From an uncultured Pelagibacteraceae bacterium (lineage in GTDB: Bacteria > Pseudomonadota > Alphaproteobacteria > Pelagibacterales > Pelagibacteraceae): 60,763 nucleotides of DNA. Under the pieces are notes generated by a model. The model was not told the origin of the DNA. It saw only the letters and a program-made list of their open reading frames with translations, and ran no database searches. Positions 45,670-55,157 of the stretch are shown in pieces. The position numbers were made by a program, and so were the translations under genes. Each line of letters opens with the position of its first letter. Position 1 is the stretch's first letter. Location: assembly GCA_902619745.1 (NCBI GenBank), contig CACNFL010000005.1, forward strand, positions 1 to 60,763, given 5' to 3'.

Positions 45670-46314
45670 TTAATTTTTTTTTTTAATTCTTTTAATATTT
45701 ATTAGAAATGAGTCTTCACTTGTTAAACTTTTCTTTTCTATATAATCCAGCTCCCATTTTTTTTTGGAATTTTCAAAAACTTTTTTTCCACTCTTCCCCA
45801 TAAAAAAAATTAAATTTTTATATTTTGAAAAATTTTCATATACTAAATCTAAAACTACTGGCATTGGTTTAAATGCTCTGGACATTATTGTTCCTGTTTC
45901 TAAATTTTTTATTTCAAAAATATTTTTTTGAATAACCTTTGTGTTTAAATTTAATTTTTCTGAAACTTCCTTTAAAAAATGGCTTTTATGATAACTTTTT
46001 TCATAAAGGTGCACATTCATATTATTTTTCATATTTTTTAGTATAATTGCCACGATTATACCTGGCATTCCCCCTCCTGAGCCTATATCTGTGGTTGTAT
46101 TGCTATTTAAGTCAACAAAATCAATAATTTGTGCAGAATCTATAATATGACGGTCAATTATAGCCTTTTTTGATGCTGTATTTTGACTAATTATGTTGAT
46201 TTTTTTATTTTTTTCAAGAATCATAGATATATAGTTTTCAAAGTCTAAAAATGTTTCACGTGAAACATTTAAGTGATTGATTCTAGAATAAGAATTTAAA
46301 ATTTCCTGATCCAT
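45670..46314 (-). CDS. rsmG: 16S rRNA (guanine-527-N7)-methyltransferase
   Basis: RsmG (GidB) methylates G527 of 16S rRNA with SAM. The 214-residue protein has the SAM-binding DIGSGGGMPGIIVAI motif and the catalytic-region SRAFKPM. Its N-terminal NVSRETF is encoded by DNA containing a complete parS palindrome, so the reading frame and the centromere site are superimposed. The start overlaps the mnmG stop by one base. Confidence 0.95.
   Translation of the reverse strand: MDQEILNSYSRINHLNVSRETFLDFENYISMILEKNKKINIISQNTASKKAIIDRHIIDSAQIIDFVDLNSNTTTDIGSGGGMPGIIVAIILKNMKNNMNVHLYEKSYHKSHFLKEVSEKLNLNTKVIQKNIFEIKNLETGTIMSRAFKPMPVVLDLVYENFSKYKNLIFFMGKSGKKVFENSKKKWELDYIEKKSLTSEDSFLINIKRIKKKN
46252..46267. 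other. parS centromere site inside rsmG
   Basis: TGTTTCACGTGAAACA is a perfect 16-bp palindrome and matches the widely conserved chromosomal parS sequence recognised by ParB. It lies within the rsmG coding sequence (codons for NVSRET). It is the only full match I found in the window. Confidence 0.93.
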
Positions 46315-48185
46315 TAAGCTATATGCTTAATAGACTTTCTTTTGACATGTGACAACAAAATATATACTGCGGCAGGAGTTATTCCGTCAATCCTTAGGGC
46401 TTGACCCATCGTTTTAGGCTTTATTTCTTTAAATTTTGCTTTTACCTCATTAGATAAACCTGATAGCCCATCATAATTGATTTTATCTGGAATAATTAGG
46501 TTTTCATCCCTCTTAAATGCTAAAATGTCGGCTTTTTGCTTCTTTAAATACCCCCTATAATGAGCATTTATTTCTACCTGTTCATCAATTTCATTGCTAA
46601 AAAAGGGTATATCGGACCATATTTCCCTAATTTTACTCATATTGACCCCTTTATGAGTTAAAACTTCACTAGATGTCCTCAATATTCCATCTTTTGCTAT
46701 TTTTATTCCAAATTTCTCTGCTTTAGATGGTGAAATCTTAGAATCGATCATTTTTAAGTTAATTTGACTGATTTGTTCAAATTTAAGTAAATATATATCT
46801 TTTCTTTCATCGCCAATTAAACCAATTTCTATTCCCTTTGCAGTTAATCTTTGATCAGCATTATCAGATCTCAAACTTAATCGATATTCTGCTCTTGATG
46901 TAAACATTCGATATGGCTCAGCTACTCCTTTAGTCACTAAATCATCTATCATTACACCAATGTAAGCATCAGATCTATCAAGTATGAATGGTTCTAATTT
47001 TTTAACAGACAAAGCAGCATTTATACCTGCTATAAGTCCCTGTGCAGCAGCTTCTTCATATCCAGTTGTTCCGTTAATCTGACCGGCAAGATAAAGATTG
47101 CTTATCTTCTTGGTTTCAAGAGTTAGGAATAGTTCACGTGGATCTATATAATCATACTCTATTGCATATCCTGGTCTTAATATAGTAACATTCTCTAAAC
47201 CATTGATATTATTACATATTTCTTGTTGCACCTCAGCTGGTAACGATGTTGAGATGCCATTTGGGTAAATTGTGTGATCATTTAGACCTTCAGGTTCTAA
47301 AAATATCTGATGACGAACTTTATCTGCAAATTTTACTATCTTATCTTCTATAGATGGACAATATCTTGGTCCCACTCCCTTTATGCTACCAGAGTACATA
47401 GCACTCTTAGATAAATTCTTTTCTATAATTTTATGAACCTTCTCATTTGTGTATGTCATTCGGCAGGACACTTGTTTGTTCAAATGTTTTTTTGTTAAAA
47501 ATGAAAAAAAATAAGGATCGTCATCTGCAAATTGTTCCTCTAAGTTTTCAAAATTAATTGTTCTTGCATCTAGTCTTGGGGGAGTTCCAGTTTTTAATCT
47601 TCCAATTTTAAAATCATATTTTGCTAATTGTTCACTTAAACCTGTAGAAGGTTTTTCATCGTATCTTCCAGCAGGAGTTCTTTCATTACCTATGTGTATC
47701 AAACCATTTAAAAAAGTGCCTGTTGTTAGTATTATCTTGTTAGATAGAACTTTCTTACCTTCTTTAGTTTCAAAACCACTTATTGTATTTTTATTGAAAA
47801 TAAACTTTACTACAGGATCAGAAAAAACGCTTAAATTACAATAGTTTAGCAGTTTATCTTGCATATATTTACGATAAAGCGATCTATCTGATTGAGTTCT
47901 TGGTCCTCTGACTGCAGGCCCTCTACTTCTATTTAATAATCTAAATTGTATACCTGATTTGTCTGCTACATCACCCATAACACCATCAAGGGCATCTATT
48001 TCTCTAACCAAATGACCTTTACCCAAGCCTCCTATTGCCGGGTTACAAGACATCTCACCGATAGTTTCTATTTTATGAGTAAATAGGGCAGTGTTCACTC
48101 CAAGACGAGCAGAAGCTGCTGCAGCTTCACATCCAGCATGACCCCCTCCAATTACAACAACATCAAATGAAAAATCATTTTTCAT
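46314..48185 (-). CDS. mnmG: tRNA uridine 5-carboxymethylaminomethyl modification enzyme MnmG
   Basis: MnmG (GidA) with MnmE adds the cmnm5 group to wobble uridine U34 of tRNAs. The 623-residue FAD protein has the dinucleotide-binding [17 protein letters not shown] near residue 13, the active-site segments [22 protein letters not shown] and [11 protein letters not shown], and a full-length C-terminal domain. It is the first of mnmG-rsmG-parA-parB; mnmE lies upstream on the same strand after 117 bases with a separate promoter candidate. Confidence 0.97.
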   Translation of the reverse strand: MKNDFSFDVVVIGGGHAGCEAAAASARLGVNTALFTHKIETIGEMSCNPAIGGLGKGHLVREIDALDGVMGDVADKSGIQFRLLNRSRGPAVRGPRTQSDRSLYRKYMQDKLLNYCNLSVFSDPVVKFIFNKNTISGFETKEGKKVLSNKIILTTGTFLNGLIHIGNERTPAGRYDEKPSTGLSEQLAKYDFKIGRLKTGTPPRLDARTINFENLEEQFADDDPYFFSFLTKKHLNKQVSCRMTYTNEKVHKIIEKNLSKSAMYSGSIKGVGPRYCPSIEDKIVKFADKVRHQIFLEPEGLNDHTIYPNGISTSLPAEVQQEICNNINGLENVTILRPGYAIEYDYIDPRELFLTLETKKISNLYLAGQINGTTGYEEAAAQGLIAGINAALSVKKLEPFILDRSDAYIGVMIDDLVTKGVAEPYRMFTSRAEYRLSLRSDNADQRLTAKGIEIGLIGDERKDIYLLKFEQISQINLKMIDSKISPSKAEKFGIKIAKDGILRTSSEVLTHKGVNMSKIREIWSDIPFFSNEIDEQVEINAHYRGYLKKQKADILAFKRDENLIIPDKINYDGLSGLSNEVKAKFKEIKPKTMGQALRIDGITPAAVYILLSHVKRKSIKHIA

Positions 48186-48203
48186 AATCCAAATCTATAT
48201 GTG

Positions 48204-48209
48204 ATTATA
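48204..48209 (-). promoter_or_regulatory. -10 element of mnmG-rsmG-parAB operon
   Basis: On the minus strand a consensus TATAAT lies 18 bases upstream of the mnmG ATG. The -35 region is weak, and the leader would be about 12 nt with no strong ribosome binding site. A weak AT-only inverted repeat (48238-48254) is further upstream. Confidence 0.4.
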
Positions 48210-48302
48210 TAATTTACAAGATAGGCTTAATTTTTTGTAAATAAACCTTATTTATCAACGTTTTTAGGTAAAAAAACGCAAAAAAGCCAGCAAAATTAAG
48301 TA

Positions 48303-49634
48303 TTATTTACCGATGCAAAAATCGTTGAAAATACTACCTAATATCTCCTCTACATCAACTTTTCCAACAATCATGCCTAAATGTCTAGTAGCTAATCTTA
48401 AATCTTCTGCAGCTTTATCAAAATCTTCGATTTCTTTTTTTTGATTAAAGTTATTTAGATAATCCAAACACTGTTGCAAATGTTGCCTGTGTCTCTCTCT
48501 TGTAATTAAAATATCATCACTTGTAAGAAATTTATTTTTTAAATTATTTTTTATTTTTAATATTAATTCTTCAATGTTTTTATTTTCTTTAATCGAAATT
48601 AAAACATGATTTGTTTTTTTAATTTCTGGATCAATATCTTTTTCTAAAAGATCAGATTTATTTATAACTAAAATTGCATTCTCATCTAATAAACCCTTCA
48701 AAACATCAGTAAAATCAAGGCTTTTTACATCAACCACAACAAGCTTTAAATCTGCTTCTTCAGCTCTATTTAAAGATAATTTAATTCCTTTTTTTTCTAT
48801 CTCATCTTGAGAGTCTCTTATTCCGGCTGTGTCAGAGATTATAACTGGATAACCGTCTATATTTAAATGGGTTTCAATCACGTCTCTAGTTGTACCTGCA
48901 ATTTCAGAAACGATTGCGACATCACGATTAGATAAGTGATTCATCAAGCTAGATTTGCCTGCATTAGTTGGTCCTAGAATAGCAATTTTAAAACCTTCTC
49001 TAATTCTTTCTCCAACTTTTTGATCATTTAATATTTTTTTAATTTTTCTTATTACTTCATCTGAACTATTTCTTATTTCTTCTAAAATATTATTTGGCAA
49101 ATCTTCATCAGGAAAATCAATTTTAGCTTCTATATGGGATAAAATTTTTAAAAGTTTTTCTCTTAGAAAATTAAATTGATCAGATGATTTTCCATTCATG
49201 ATTTTTATAGCTTGTTGTCTTTGAATTTCAGTTTCTGAAGAAATTAAATCAGCAATACTTTCGGCTTCAAGTAAATTTATCTTTCCATTTTGAAATGCTA
49301 GTTTTGTAAATTCTCCTGGATCTGCCAATCTACAATTTTCTATGTCGGAAAGGGAGGAGTGGAGGGCATCTACGACAGCTTTACTACCATGAACTTGAAT
49401 TTCAGCCATATCTTCGCCTGTGTAGCTCTCAGGGCCAGGAAACCAAAGGATTAGCCCCTCATCAATCAGCTCAGAAGTATTGATTTTATTGATTTTTCGA
49501 AGAGTTGCTACTCTAGGTTTGGGAATTTCTTTTCCTGTTAAAAGCTTAATTACTTTAGATGTTTCTTCCCCAGAAATTCTAATGACAGCAACACCTGAAA
49601 TTCCAGGTCCACTTGAAAGAGCATAAATAGTCAT
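48303..49634 (-). CDS. mnmE: tRNA modification GTPase MnmE
   Basis: This 443-residue GTPase partners with MnmG in wobble-uridine modification. It has the N-terminal tetrahydrofolate-binding domain, a G domain with G1 GPTNAGKSS (about 221-229), DTAG (SDTAGIRDS) and NKSD, and the C-terminal helical domain ending FCIGK with the essential terminal cysteine. It is separated from rho by an O-GlcNAc transferase-like gene, which is not the usual alphaproteobacterial order. Confidence 0.96.
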   Translation of the reverse strand: MTIYALSSGPGISGVAVIRISGEETSKVIKLLTGKEIPKPRVATLRKINKINTSELIDEGLILWFPGPESYTGEDMAEIQVHGSKAVVDALHSSLSDIENCRLADPGEFTKLAFQNGKINLLEAESIADLISSETEIQRQQAIKIMNGKSSDQFNFLREKLLKILSHIEAKIDFPDEDLPNNILEEIRNSSDEVIRKIKKILNDQKVGERIREGFKIAILGPTNAGKSSLMNHLSNRDVAIVSEIAGTTRDVIETHLNIDGYPVIISDTAGIRDSQDEIEKKGIKLSLNRAEEADLKLVVVDVKSLDFTDVLKGLLDENAILVINKSDLLEKDIDPEIKKTNHVLISIKENKNIEELILKIKNNLKNKFLTSDDILITRERHRQHLQQCLDYLNNFNQKKEIEDFDKAAEDLRLATRHLGMIVGKVDVEEILGSIFNDFCIGK

Positions 49635-49692
49635 AAAAAATAATATGATCCTATATTAAAAAATAATCAATCTATTAATCTTTAATGTGGGT

Positions 49693-51369
49693 TTATTTAT
49701 TATAAATAGCTTCTAAAGAGCCTAGAAATTCTTTTGAAAATTTTTTTCCATCAAATAAAGGTGATTTAAGCAAATTATTAAATACAATATTTCTTGTATT
49801 AACAAGTTTTTCCTTATCTAAGAATTCTTTAGCTTTTGAAATATAGTCATTTTCATCATCTGCTATCATAGACATCAAGTTGAGGTTTTTATTTATTGAC
49901 TCTCCGCATCTTGAATTAAAGTTATAACCCTTCATTGTCAAAACCGGAACACACATCCATAAAGCTTCGAATGAAGTTGTGACACCATTATAAGGAAAAG
50001 TATCTAAACAAATATCAATTGAGTTATATAAATTTAAATGTTCTTTAAATGGTTTTGATTCACTAAATATAATAGAATCTAAAACACCATATTTTTTAAA
50101 CTGATTTTTAATATTTTTTGTTTGCAAAGGTATTGAAGATTTTAAAATTAATTTTGAGTTTTTTATTGATTTAAGAATTTCTGACCAAACTCTAACAACA
50201 TTGTTATTTATTTTAGCAAAATTATTAAATGAACCAAAAGTCAAATAATTGTTCTTAATAAGAGGTGGAACTTGTTTTACTCTTTCTATCTCAAGTCCCG
50301 AATGAGTATTCCATATTCCAGATAAATATATAATTTTTTCTGAATATAAATTCACTTCATCATCCATAATTAGGTTTTTATCAGCAAATATATAGTCCAT
50401 TTGATCAACGCCAGTAGTATTGCAATAACCAAGCCAAGTTGCCTGTATTGGGGCTATACGATTTTTAAACAACACCAATCTATTAGAAGAGGACACACCC
50501 ATTAAATCTACAATGATGTCGTAATTATTTTGCCTAATTTTATTTATTGAATCAATATCATTTAGGTCTTTTATGTTAATACTGCCATCACATAATGATT
50601 TAAATTCTTTGGAGGTATAATCATCTTCTTCAGAATTTAAAATCAATGAAATTTCAAATTTATTTTTATCATAATTTAACAAAACTGTTTTTAAGAAATA
50701 AGTAATAGAATGATAATTGTTTATATCAGAAGAAAGAAAGGCTAATTTTATTTTTTTATTTTTTTTTGTATTAAGGGGAAACAGATTTTCTTTTGGATAT
50801 ACTGGCAAATTGGAATTTAAAATTTTACTAAATGAAAAAAAATCTTTTTGCTTCCATGTTTCAATAAAGCAGTTTCTATAAATGTAAGACGATAATACTT
50901 TAGAACTTAGACATTTATTATCTATTAATTTTTTTAAATAAAATAATATTTTTTCTAAATTATTTTGTCTCTTATAAATTCTAATTATTGCTAATATTAA
51001 TTTTTCATTAAAACCAAAATATTCATCTGCATCATCAAAATATAATATTGCCTCATCAATAAAGTTCGAAACTTGATCATCCTCAATAATTTCAGTTTTT
51101 TCATCAAAAATTTCTGCAATTGAATTAATAAAATTAATTAGTGCTTCAAGACCACTTTTTGTAGTCTTCTCTTTTATGTAAGCAGCTTTAAAATGAGAAT
51201 TGGCTGATATTAAATCATTGGTATCTCTTCTTAAGAGTTTGCAAGCTCCAAGAAGGTTTAATAAACCTGATGATCTTTGTTTTTCATCTATATTTTCAAT
51301 TTCTGTGATAATTTCGGAATACTTTTTTTCTAAATATAATTTTTGAAAGTTGATATTTTTTTCACTCAT
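49693..51369 (-). CDS. O-GlcNAc transferase-like glycosyltransferase (GT41) with TPR-like N-terminus
   Basis: This 558-residue protein has a helical repeat region (about 1-190, TPR-like but degenerate). It is followed by the SPINDLY/OGT catalytic core (about 205-555): IAPIQATWLGYCNTTGVDQMDYIFAD, TFGSFNNFAKINNNVVRVWSEIL and DICLDTFPYNGVTTSFEALWMCVPVLT. GT41 enzymes transfer a sugar, often GlcNAc, to proteins. The acceptor here is unknown. It lies between mnmE and rho, which are adjacent in most relatives, so it is likely an insertion. The 58-base gap after it suggests separate expression from mnmE. Confidence 0.88.
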   Translation of the reverse strand: MSEKNINFQKLYLEKKYSEIITEIENIDEKQRSSGLLNLLGACKLLRRDTNDLISANSHFKAAYIKEKTTKSGLEALINFINSIAEIFDEKTEIIEDDQVSNFIDEAILYFDDADEYFGFNEKLILAIIRIYKRQNNLEKILFYLKKLIDNKCLSSKVLSSYIYRNCFIETWKQKDFFSFSKILNSNLPVYPKENLFPLNTKKNKKIKLAFLSSDINNYHSITYFLKTVLLNYDKNKFEISLILNSEEDDYTSKEFKSLCDGSINIKDLNDIDSINKIRQNNYDIIVDLMGVSSSNRLVLFKNRIAPIQATWLGYCNTTGVDQMDYIFADKNLIMDDEVNLYSEKIIYLSGIWNTHSGLEIERVKQVPPLIKNNYLTFGSFNNFAKINNNVVRVWSEILKSIKNSKLILKSSIPLQTKNIKNQFKKYGVLDSIIFSESKPFKEHLNLYNSIDICLDTFPYNGVTTSFEALWMCVPVLTMKGYNFNSRCGESINKNLNLMSMIADDENDYISKAKEFLDKEKLVNTRNIVFNNLLKSPLFDGKKFSKEFLGSLEAIYNK

Positions 51370-51387
51370 TTAAAAATGAAAAAGACA

Positions 51388-52656
51388 CTATGCGGGTTTG
51401 TTCATAGAATTGAAAAATTCCGCATTATTTTTTGTGTCTTTTAATTTAGAGTTTATGAATTCAATAGCATCCATTGTTCCCATTGGGGCTATAATTCTTC
51501 TTAGAACATTCATTTTTTGTAAATCATTTTTATCAAATAATAATTCTTCTCTTCTTGTCCCTGATTTTGTTATATCAATTGCTGGATATATTCTTTTATC
51601 TGCGATTTTTCTGTCTAATATTGTTTCGCTATTACCAGTTCCTTTAAATTCTTCAAAAATTACTTCATCCATTCTGCTTCCTGTATCAATCAAAGCCGTA
51701 GAAATAATTGTTAGCGAACCTCCCTCTTCAATATTTCTTGCAGCACCAAAAAACCTTTTGGGCCTTTGAAGTGCATTCGCATCAACACCTCCTGTTAAAA
51801 CTTTACCCGAACTTGGTATAACTGCGTTATATGCTCTTCCTAATCTTGTTATGGAGTCTAGTAATATAATAACATCTTTTTTATGTTCGGTTAATCTTTT
51901 AGCTTTTTCAATAACCATTTCAGCCACTGCAACATGCCTTTGAGCTGGTTCATCAAAAGTTGAGCTAATTACCTCGCCTTTTACAGTTCTTTGCATGTCT
52001 GTTACTTCTTCTGGACGTTCATCTATCAGCAGCACCATAAGGTAACATTCTGGATAATTTTTAGCTATTGAGTTGGCTATACTTTGTAAAATCATTGTCT
52101 TTCCAGCTTTAGGCGGAGAAATAATTATTGATCTTTGTCCTTTACCGATTGGACTAACTAGATCAATTAGTCTTGGAGTTAAATCTTGTTTTTTTTCAAC
52201 TTTTGTAGTTTCAACTTCCATGACCAACTGTTTGTCTGGATAAAGTGGAGTTAAGTTGTCAAAAGCAATTTTGTGTCTAGCTTTTTCAGGTTCCTCAAAA
52301 TTTATCTTGCTCACCTGCAATAATGCAAAATATCTTTCTCCTTCTTTAGGTGCCCTTACTGGTCCTTCAACGGTATCACCTGTTCTTAAACCAAACTTTC
52401 TTATCTGGGCTGGGCTGACATAAATATCATCTGGTCCAGGAAGATAGTTAGACTCCATTGCTCTCAAGAAACCAAATCCATCTTGCAACAACTGCAAAAC
52501 ACCGACTCCTGTAATTTCCTCTTTTTCAGCAACTTTTTTAAGAATTGCAAAAAGAATTTCTTGTTTTCTTAGTGTACTAGCATTTTCAATACCAAGCTTT
52601 TCTGCCTGTGTAATAAGCTGTTCAGATGATTTTAGTTTTAGTTCCTGTATATTCAT
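51388..52656 (-). CDS. rho: Transcription termination factor Rho
   Basis: This is a 422-residue hexameric RNA helicase ending transcription at rut sites. Domains are the N-terminal helix bundle, the OSB RNA-binding domain (about 50-125, [22 protein letters not shown]) and the RecA-like ATPase with P-loop PPKAGKT near residue 180, plus the [12 protein letters not shown]-loop region. It lies 18 bases upstream of the OGT-like gene. The leader has a small hairpin close to the start codon and no clear Shine-Dalgarno sequence. Confidence 0.97.
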   Translation of the reverse strand: MNIQELKLKSSEQLITQAEKLGIENASTLRKQEILFAILKKVAEKEEITGVGVLQLLQDGFGFLRAMESNYLPGPDDIYVSPAQIRKFGLRTGDTVEGPVRAPKEGERYFALLQVSKINFEEPEKARHKIAFDNLTPLYPDKQLVMEVETTKVEKKQDLTPRLIDLVSPIGKGQRSIIISPPKAGKTMILQSIANSIAKNYPECYLMVLLIDERPEEVTDMQRTVKGEVISSTFDEPAQRHVAVAEMVIEKAKRLTEHKKDVIILLDSITRLGRAYNAVIPSSGKVLTGGVDANALQRPKRFFGAARNIEEGGSLTIISTALIDTGSRMDEVIFEEFKGTGNSETILDRKIADKRIYPAIDITKSGTRREELLFDKNDLQKMNVLRRIIAPMGTMDAIEFINSKLKDTKNNAEFFNSMNKPA

Positions 52657-52667
52657 GATTAATTTTT

Positions 52668-52683
52668 TGATAAGGACTTATCA
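52668..52683 (-). promoter_or_regulatory. Small hairpin in rho leader
   Basis: An inverted repeat TGATAAG / CTTATCA with a two-base spacer lies 11 bases upstream of the rho ATG. On the minus strand it is followed by AAAAAATTAATC and then the start. It may shield or shape the initiation region; rho is autoregulated in other bacteria. A palindromic operator is the alternative reading. Confidence 0.3.
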
Positions 52684-52722
52684 GATAGGCTTAATATATA
52701 TACTACCGTTATTATTTCAACC

Positions 52723-53157
52723 CTAGATTGGCTTAAAAATAGCTAAGAATATAACGATTATTAAGATAACCGTCGGTATTTCATTAATAATTCTAAAGAA
52801 TTTTGCCGATCTTGTGTTTGTAGAATTTTTTAAAGTAATTAGACATTTACCTAAATAGTCATTGTATGCAGATAACAATATCACCAAGACAATCTTTATT
52901 TGAAACCATAATTGAGAAAAAATCTCTATTCCATTAAGATAAATTAATACCAATCCGAAAACCCATGTTAAAATCATTGCAGGTCGCATAATGTAAAAAA
53001 ACAATCTTTTTTCCATCACCTCAAATACATCTGTTGCTTCTTTTTTCTCTTTATTTTCAACATGATAAACGAAGATCCTAGGAAGATATAAAAGACCGGC
53101 CATCCAAGAAACAACCGCTATTAGATGTAAGGATTTAAATAATAAATACAAATTCAT
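52723..53157 (-). CDS. hemJ: Protoporphyrinogen oxidase HemJ
   Basis: HemJ is the membrane protoporphyrinogen IX oxidase of most Alphaproteobacteria. The 144-residue protein has four membrane segments. The conserved N-terminal SLHLIAVVSWMAGLLYLPRIFVYHVE contains the heme-ligand histidine (H11). A central MRPAMILTW motif follows. It directly follows hemH (3 bases) and hemE, so the last three steps toward heme are encoded together. Confidence 0.92.
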   Translation of the reverse strand: MNLYLLFKSLHLIAVVSWMAGLLYLPRIFVYHVENKEKKEATDVFEVMEKRLFFYIMRPAMILTWVFGLVLIYLNGIEIFSQLWFQIKIVLVILLSAYNDYLGKCLITLKNSTNTRSAKFFRIINEIPTVILIIVIFLAIFKPI

Positions 53158-53160
53158 ATA

Positions 53161-54156
53161 TCAGATATTTCTTTGAATTAAGGACGTTAGTAAATTGATA
53201 TGATCATTGTTATCATTTAAGCAAGGAACCATATCAAAATTTTCTCCTCCTGAATTTAAAAAACTTTCTTTAGCTTGAATTTGTATTTCCTCCAAAGTCT
53301 CTACACAATCAGATGCAAAGCCTGGACAGATTGTAAGAACATTTTTTACACCTTCTTTGGGCAGACTTTCCAGAGTTTTGTCAGTATATGGCTGAAGCCA
53401 CTCTTGCGGACCAAATCTCGACTGAAATGTAGTTTTTATTTTAATTGAACTAAATTTTTCTGAGATAAGTCTTGTCGTTTTGTGACAATAACAATGGTAG
53501 GGGTCACCTTTATCAAAGTATTTTTTTGGTATCCCATGGTAAGAGGCTATAATTAAATCTGGTTTCCAACCAATTTCGTTTATTTTTTTATTTATCGAAT
53601 TAACAAGTGCATCAATATAAAGTTGGTCAGACTCGTAATGAGGAATTATTTTTAAAGATGGCTGCCATCTCATTTTCATTAAAGTTCTGTATACCTCATC
53701 ACAAACTGTTGCGGTTGTGGCTGCTGCGTATTGCGGATAAAGAGGAAGTATAACTAAGTTTTCACAACCCATTTTGTGTAATTTATGAATTTTGCTCTTG
53801 ATGCTAGGATTTCCATATCTCATCGCAAAATCTATAAGTATGTTTTCTTTTGAAAATGAACTTGAGATTTTTTCAGCTTGTTTTTGAGTATAATATAGAA
53901 GAGGCGACATATTCTTATCATTCATCCAAATCTCTTTATAAGCTTTAGCGGTTTTAGAAGGCCTAAAATTTAAGATAAATAAATTCAAAATTATTTGCCA
54001 AATTATAGGATTTACTTCAATAACTCTTCTGTCTGAAAGGAACTCTCTTAAATATTTTCTTATGTCAAACCAATTAGTTGAATCTGGCGTGCCTAGATTA
54101 ATTATAAGTACACCTGTATTACCATATTTTATAGGTGGGTGATTTTTTTCAATCAT
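53161..54156 (-). CDS. hemH: Ferrochelatase
   Basis: HemH inserts Fe(II) into protoporphyrin IX. The 331-residue protein begins TGVLIINLGTPDS, has the catalytic histidine in IIASYHGIPKKYFDKGDPY and the conserved glutamate in CPGFASDCVETLEEI. It overlaps hemE by four bases and precedes hemJ by three. Irr, encoded at 2.9 kb, is a classical regulator of heme synthesis elsewhere, but I see no Irr-like box in front of this operon. Confidence 0.96.
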   Translation of the reverse strand: MIEKNHPPIKYGNTGVLIINLGTPDSTNWFDIRKYLREFLSDRRVIEVNPIIWQIILNLFILNFRPSKTAKAYKEIWMNDKNMSPLLYYTQKQAEKISSSFSKENILIDFAMRYGNPSIKSKIHKLHKMGCENLVILPLYPQYAAATTATVCDEVYRTLMKMRWQPSLKIIPHYESDQLYIDALVNSINKKINEIGWKPDLIIASYHGIPKKYFDKGDPYHCYCHKTTRLISEKFSSIKIKTTFQSRFGPQEWLQPYTDKTLESLPKEGVKNVLTICPGFASDCVETLEEIQIQAKESFLNSGGENFDMVPCLNDNNDHINLLTSLIQRNI

Positions 54157-55157
54157 TTAAAATCTTTTACAATTTTAATTAAATTTTCAACCATTTCTGG
54201 CTTTGTTTCAGGCAGAATACCGTGACCGAGATTAAATATATATGGATGATCTCGAAAAATTTCTAAGTATTTAGAAGCTTCTAGTTTTAACGTTTCATTA
54301 TCAGTTAACAAAATTTTTGGATCTAAGCCACCTTGTATAGGTATTTTAATATCTTTAAGTATTTTTTTTGGATCAACATTATAATCAATACTAACTGCAT
54401 CAGGTTTAACAACATCACAAAATTCTTTATAATTTTTTATTTCTCTAGGAAAACATATCACCGGAACATTTAAAGATTTTACATAATTTACTAAATTTAA
54501 AGTTGGAGAATAAACATAATTAGGTAACTCTTTTTCCTCTAACAAACCTGCCCAGCTATCAAAAATTTGAATTACATTTGCACCGTTATCTATTTGATTT
54601 TTAATATGAACTTTCAAAAATTTTTCAATAATTAATAAAATTCTATTTATTAAAAAATCATCTTTAAAAAAATCTTTGTTCAAGCTTTTTTTGGGCGATT
54701 GTTGATTAATCATATAAACCAATAATGTCCATGGTGCACCAACAAAGCCAATGGTATTTTTATTATTTAAAACAGTATCAGAACTAACTTTTCTTATTGC
54801 TTTATATACAGGGTGTATTTTTTCTACAAAGTCAATTTCATCAATCTTGGCAATTTCATTTAAATTTAATTCTCCTAGCTTTGGTCCAAAATTTTTTTCA
54901 AATTCTACTTTTTGACCCAATCCATATGGAAGCATTAAGATATCTGAAAATATTATCGCAGCATCTAGATCAAATCTTTTTAAGGGTTGTAGGGTTATTT
55001 CTGAAGATAAATCGTTATTTAAACAGAGATTGATAAAATTAGGATTTTGTTTTCTAATTTCTCTAAATTCCGAAAGATACCTTCCTGCTTGCCTCATAAT
55101 CCATATAGGATTAAACGAAGTATCTTTGTTTATAATTATTTTGTTTAAAGGTTTCAT
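54153..55157 (-). CDS. hemE: Uroporphyrinogen decarboxylase
   Basis: HemE decarboxylates uroporphyrinogen III to coproporphyrinogen III. The 334-residue protein has the N-terminal PIWIMRQAGRYL motif, the substrate aspartate in IFSDILMLPYGLG, and the C-terminal FNLGHGILPETKPE. It is the first gene of hemE-hemH-hemJ and directly borders the predicted replication origin, the same position it holds in Caulobacter and Rickettsia. Confidence 0.97.
   Translation of the reverse strand: MKPLNKIIINKDTSFNPIWIMRQAGRYLSEFREIRKQNPNFINLCLNNDLSSEITLQPLKRFDLDAAIIFSDILMLPYGLGQKVEFEKNFGPKLGELNLNEIAKIDEIDFVEKIHPVYKAIRKVSSDTVLNNKNTIGFVGAPWTLLVYMINQQSPKKSLNKDFFKDDFLINRILLIIEKFLKVHIKNQIDNGANVIQIFDSWAGLLEEKELPNYVYSPTLNLVNYVKSLNVPVICFPREIKNYKEFCDVVKPDAVSIDYNVDPKKILKDIKIPIQGGLDPKILLTDNETLKLEASKYLEIFRDHPYIFNLGHGILPETKPEMVENLIKIVKDFK

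Noticed and set aside
48238..48254. Inverted repeat TAAATAA-ACC-TTATTTA between mnmE and mnmG as a terminator
   Set aside because: All-A/T stem of seven pairs would be very unstable and no U-run follows in the mnmE direction.
48220..52695. 12-mer GATAGGCTTAAT present upstream of mnmG (48220-48231) and rho (52684-52695)
   Set aside because: Coincident 12-mers are expected by chance in 60 kb of AT-rich DNA, and the positions relative to the starts differ; no symmetry or promoter fit.
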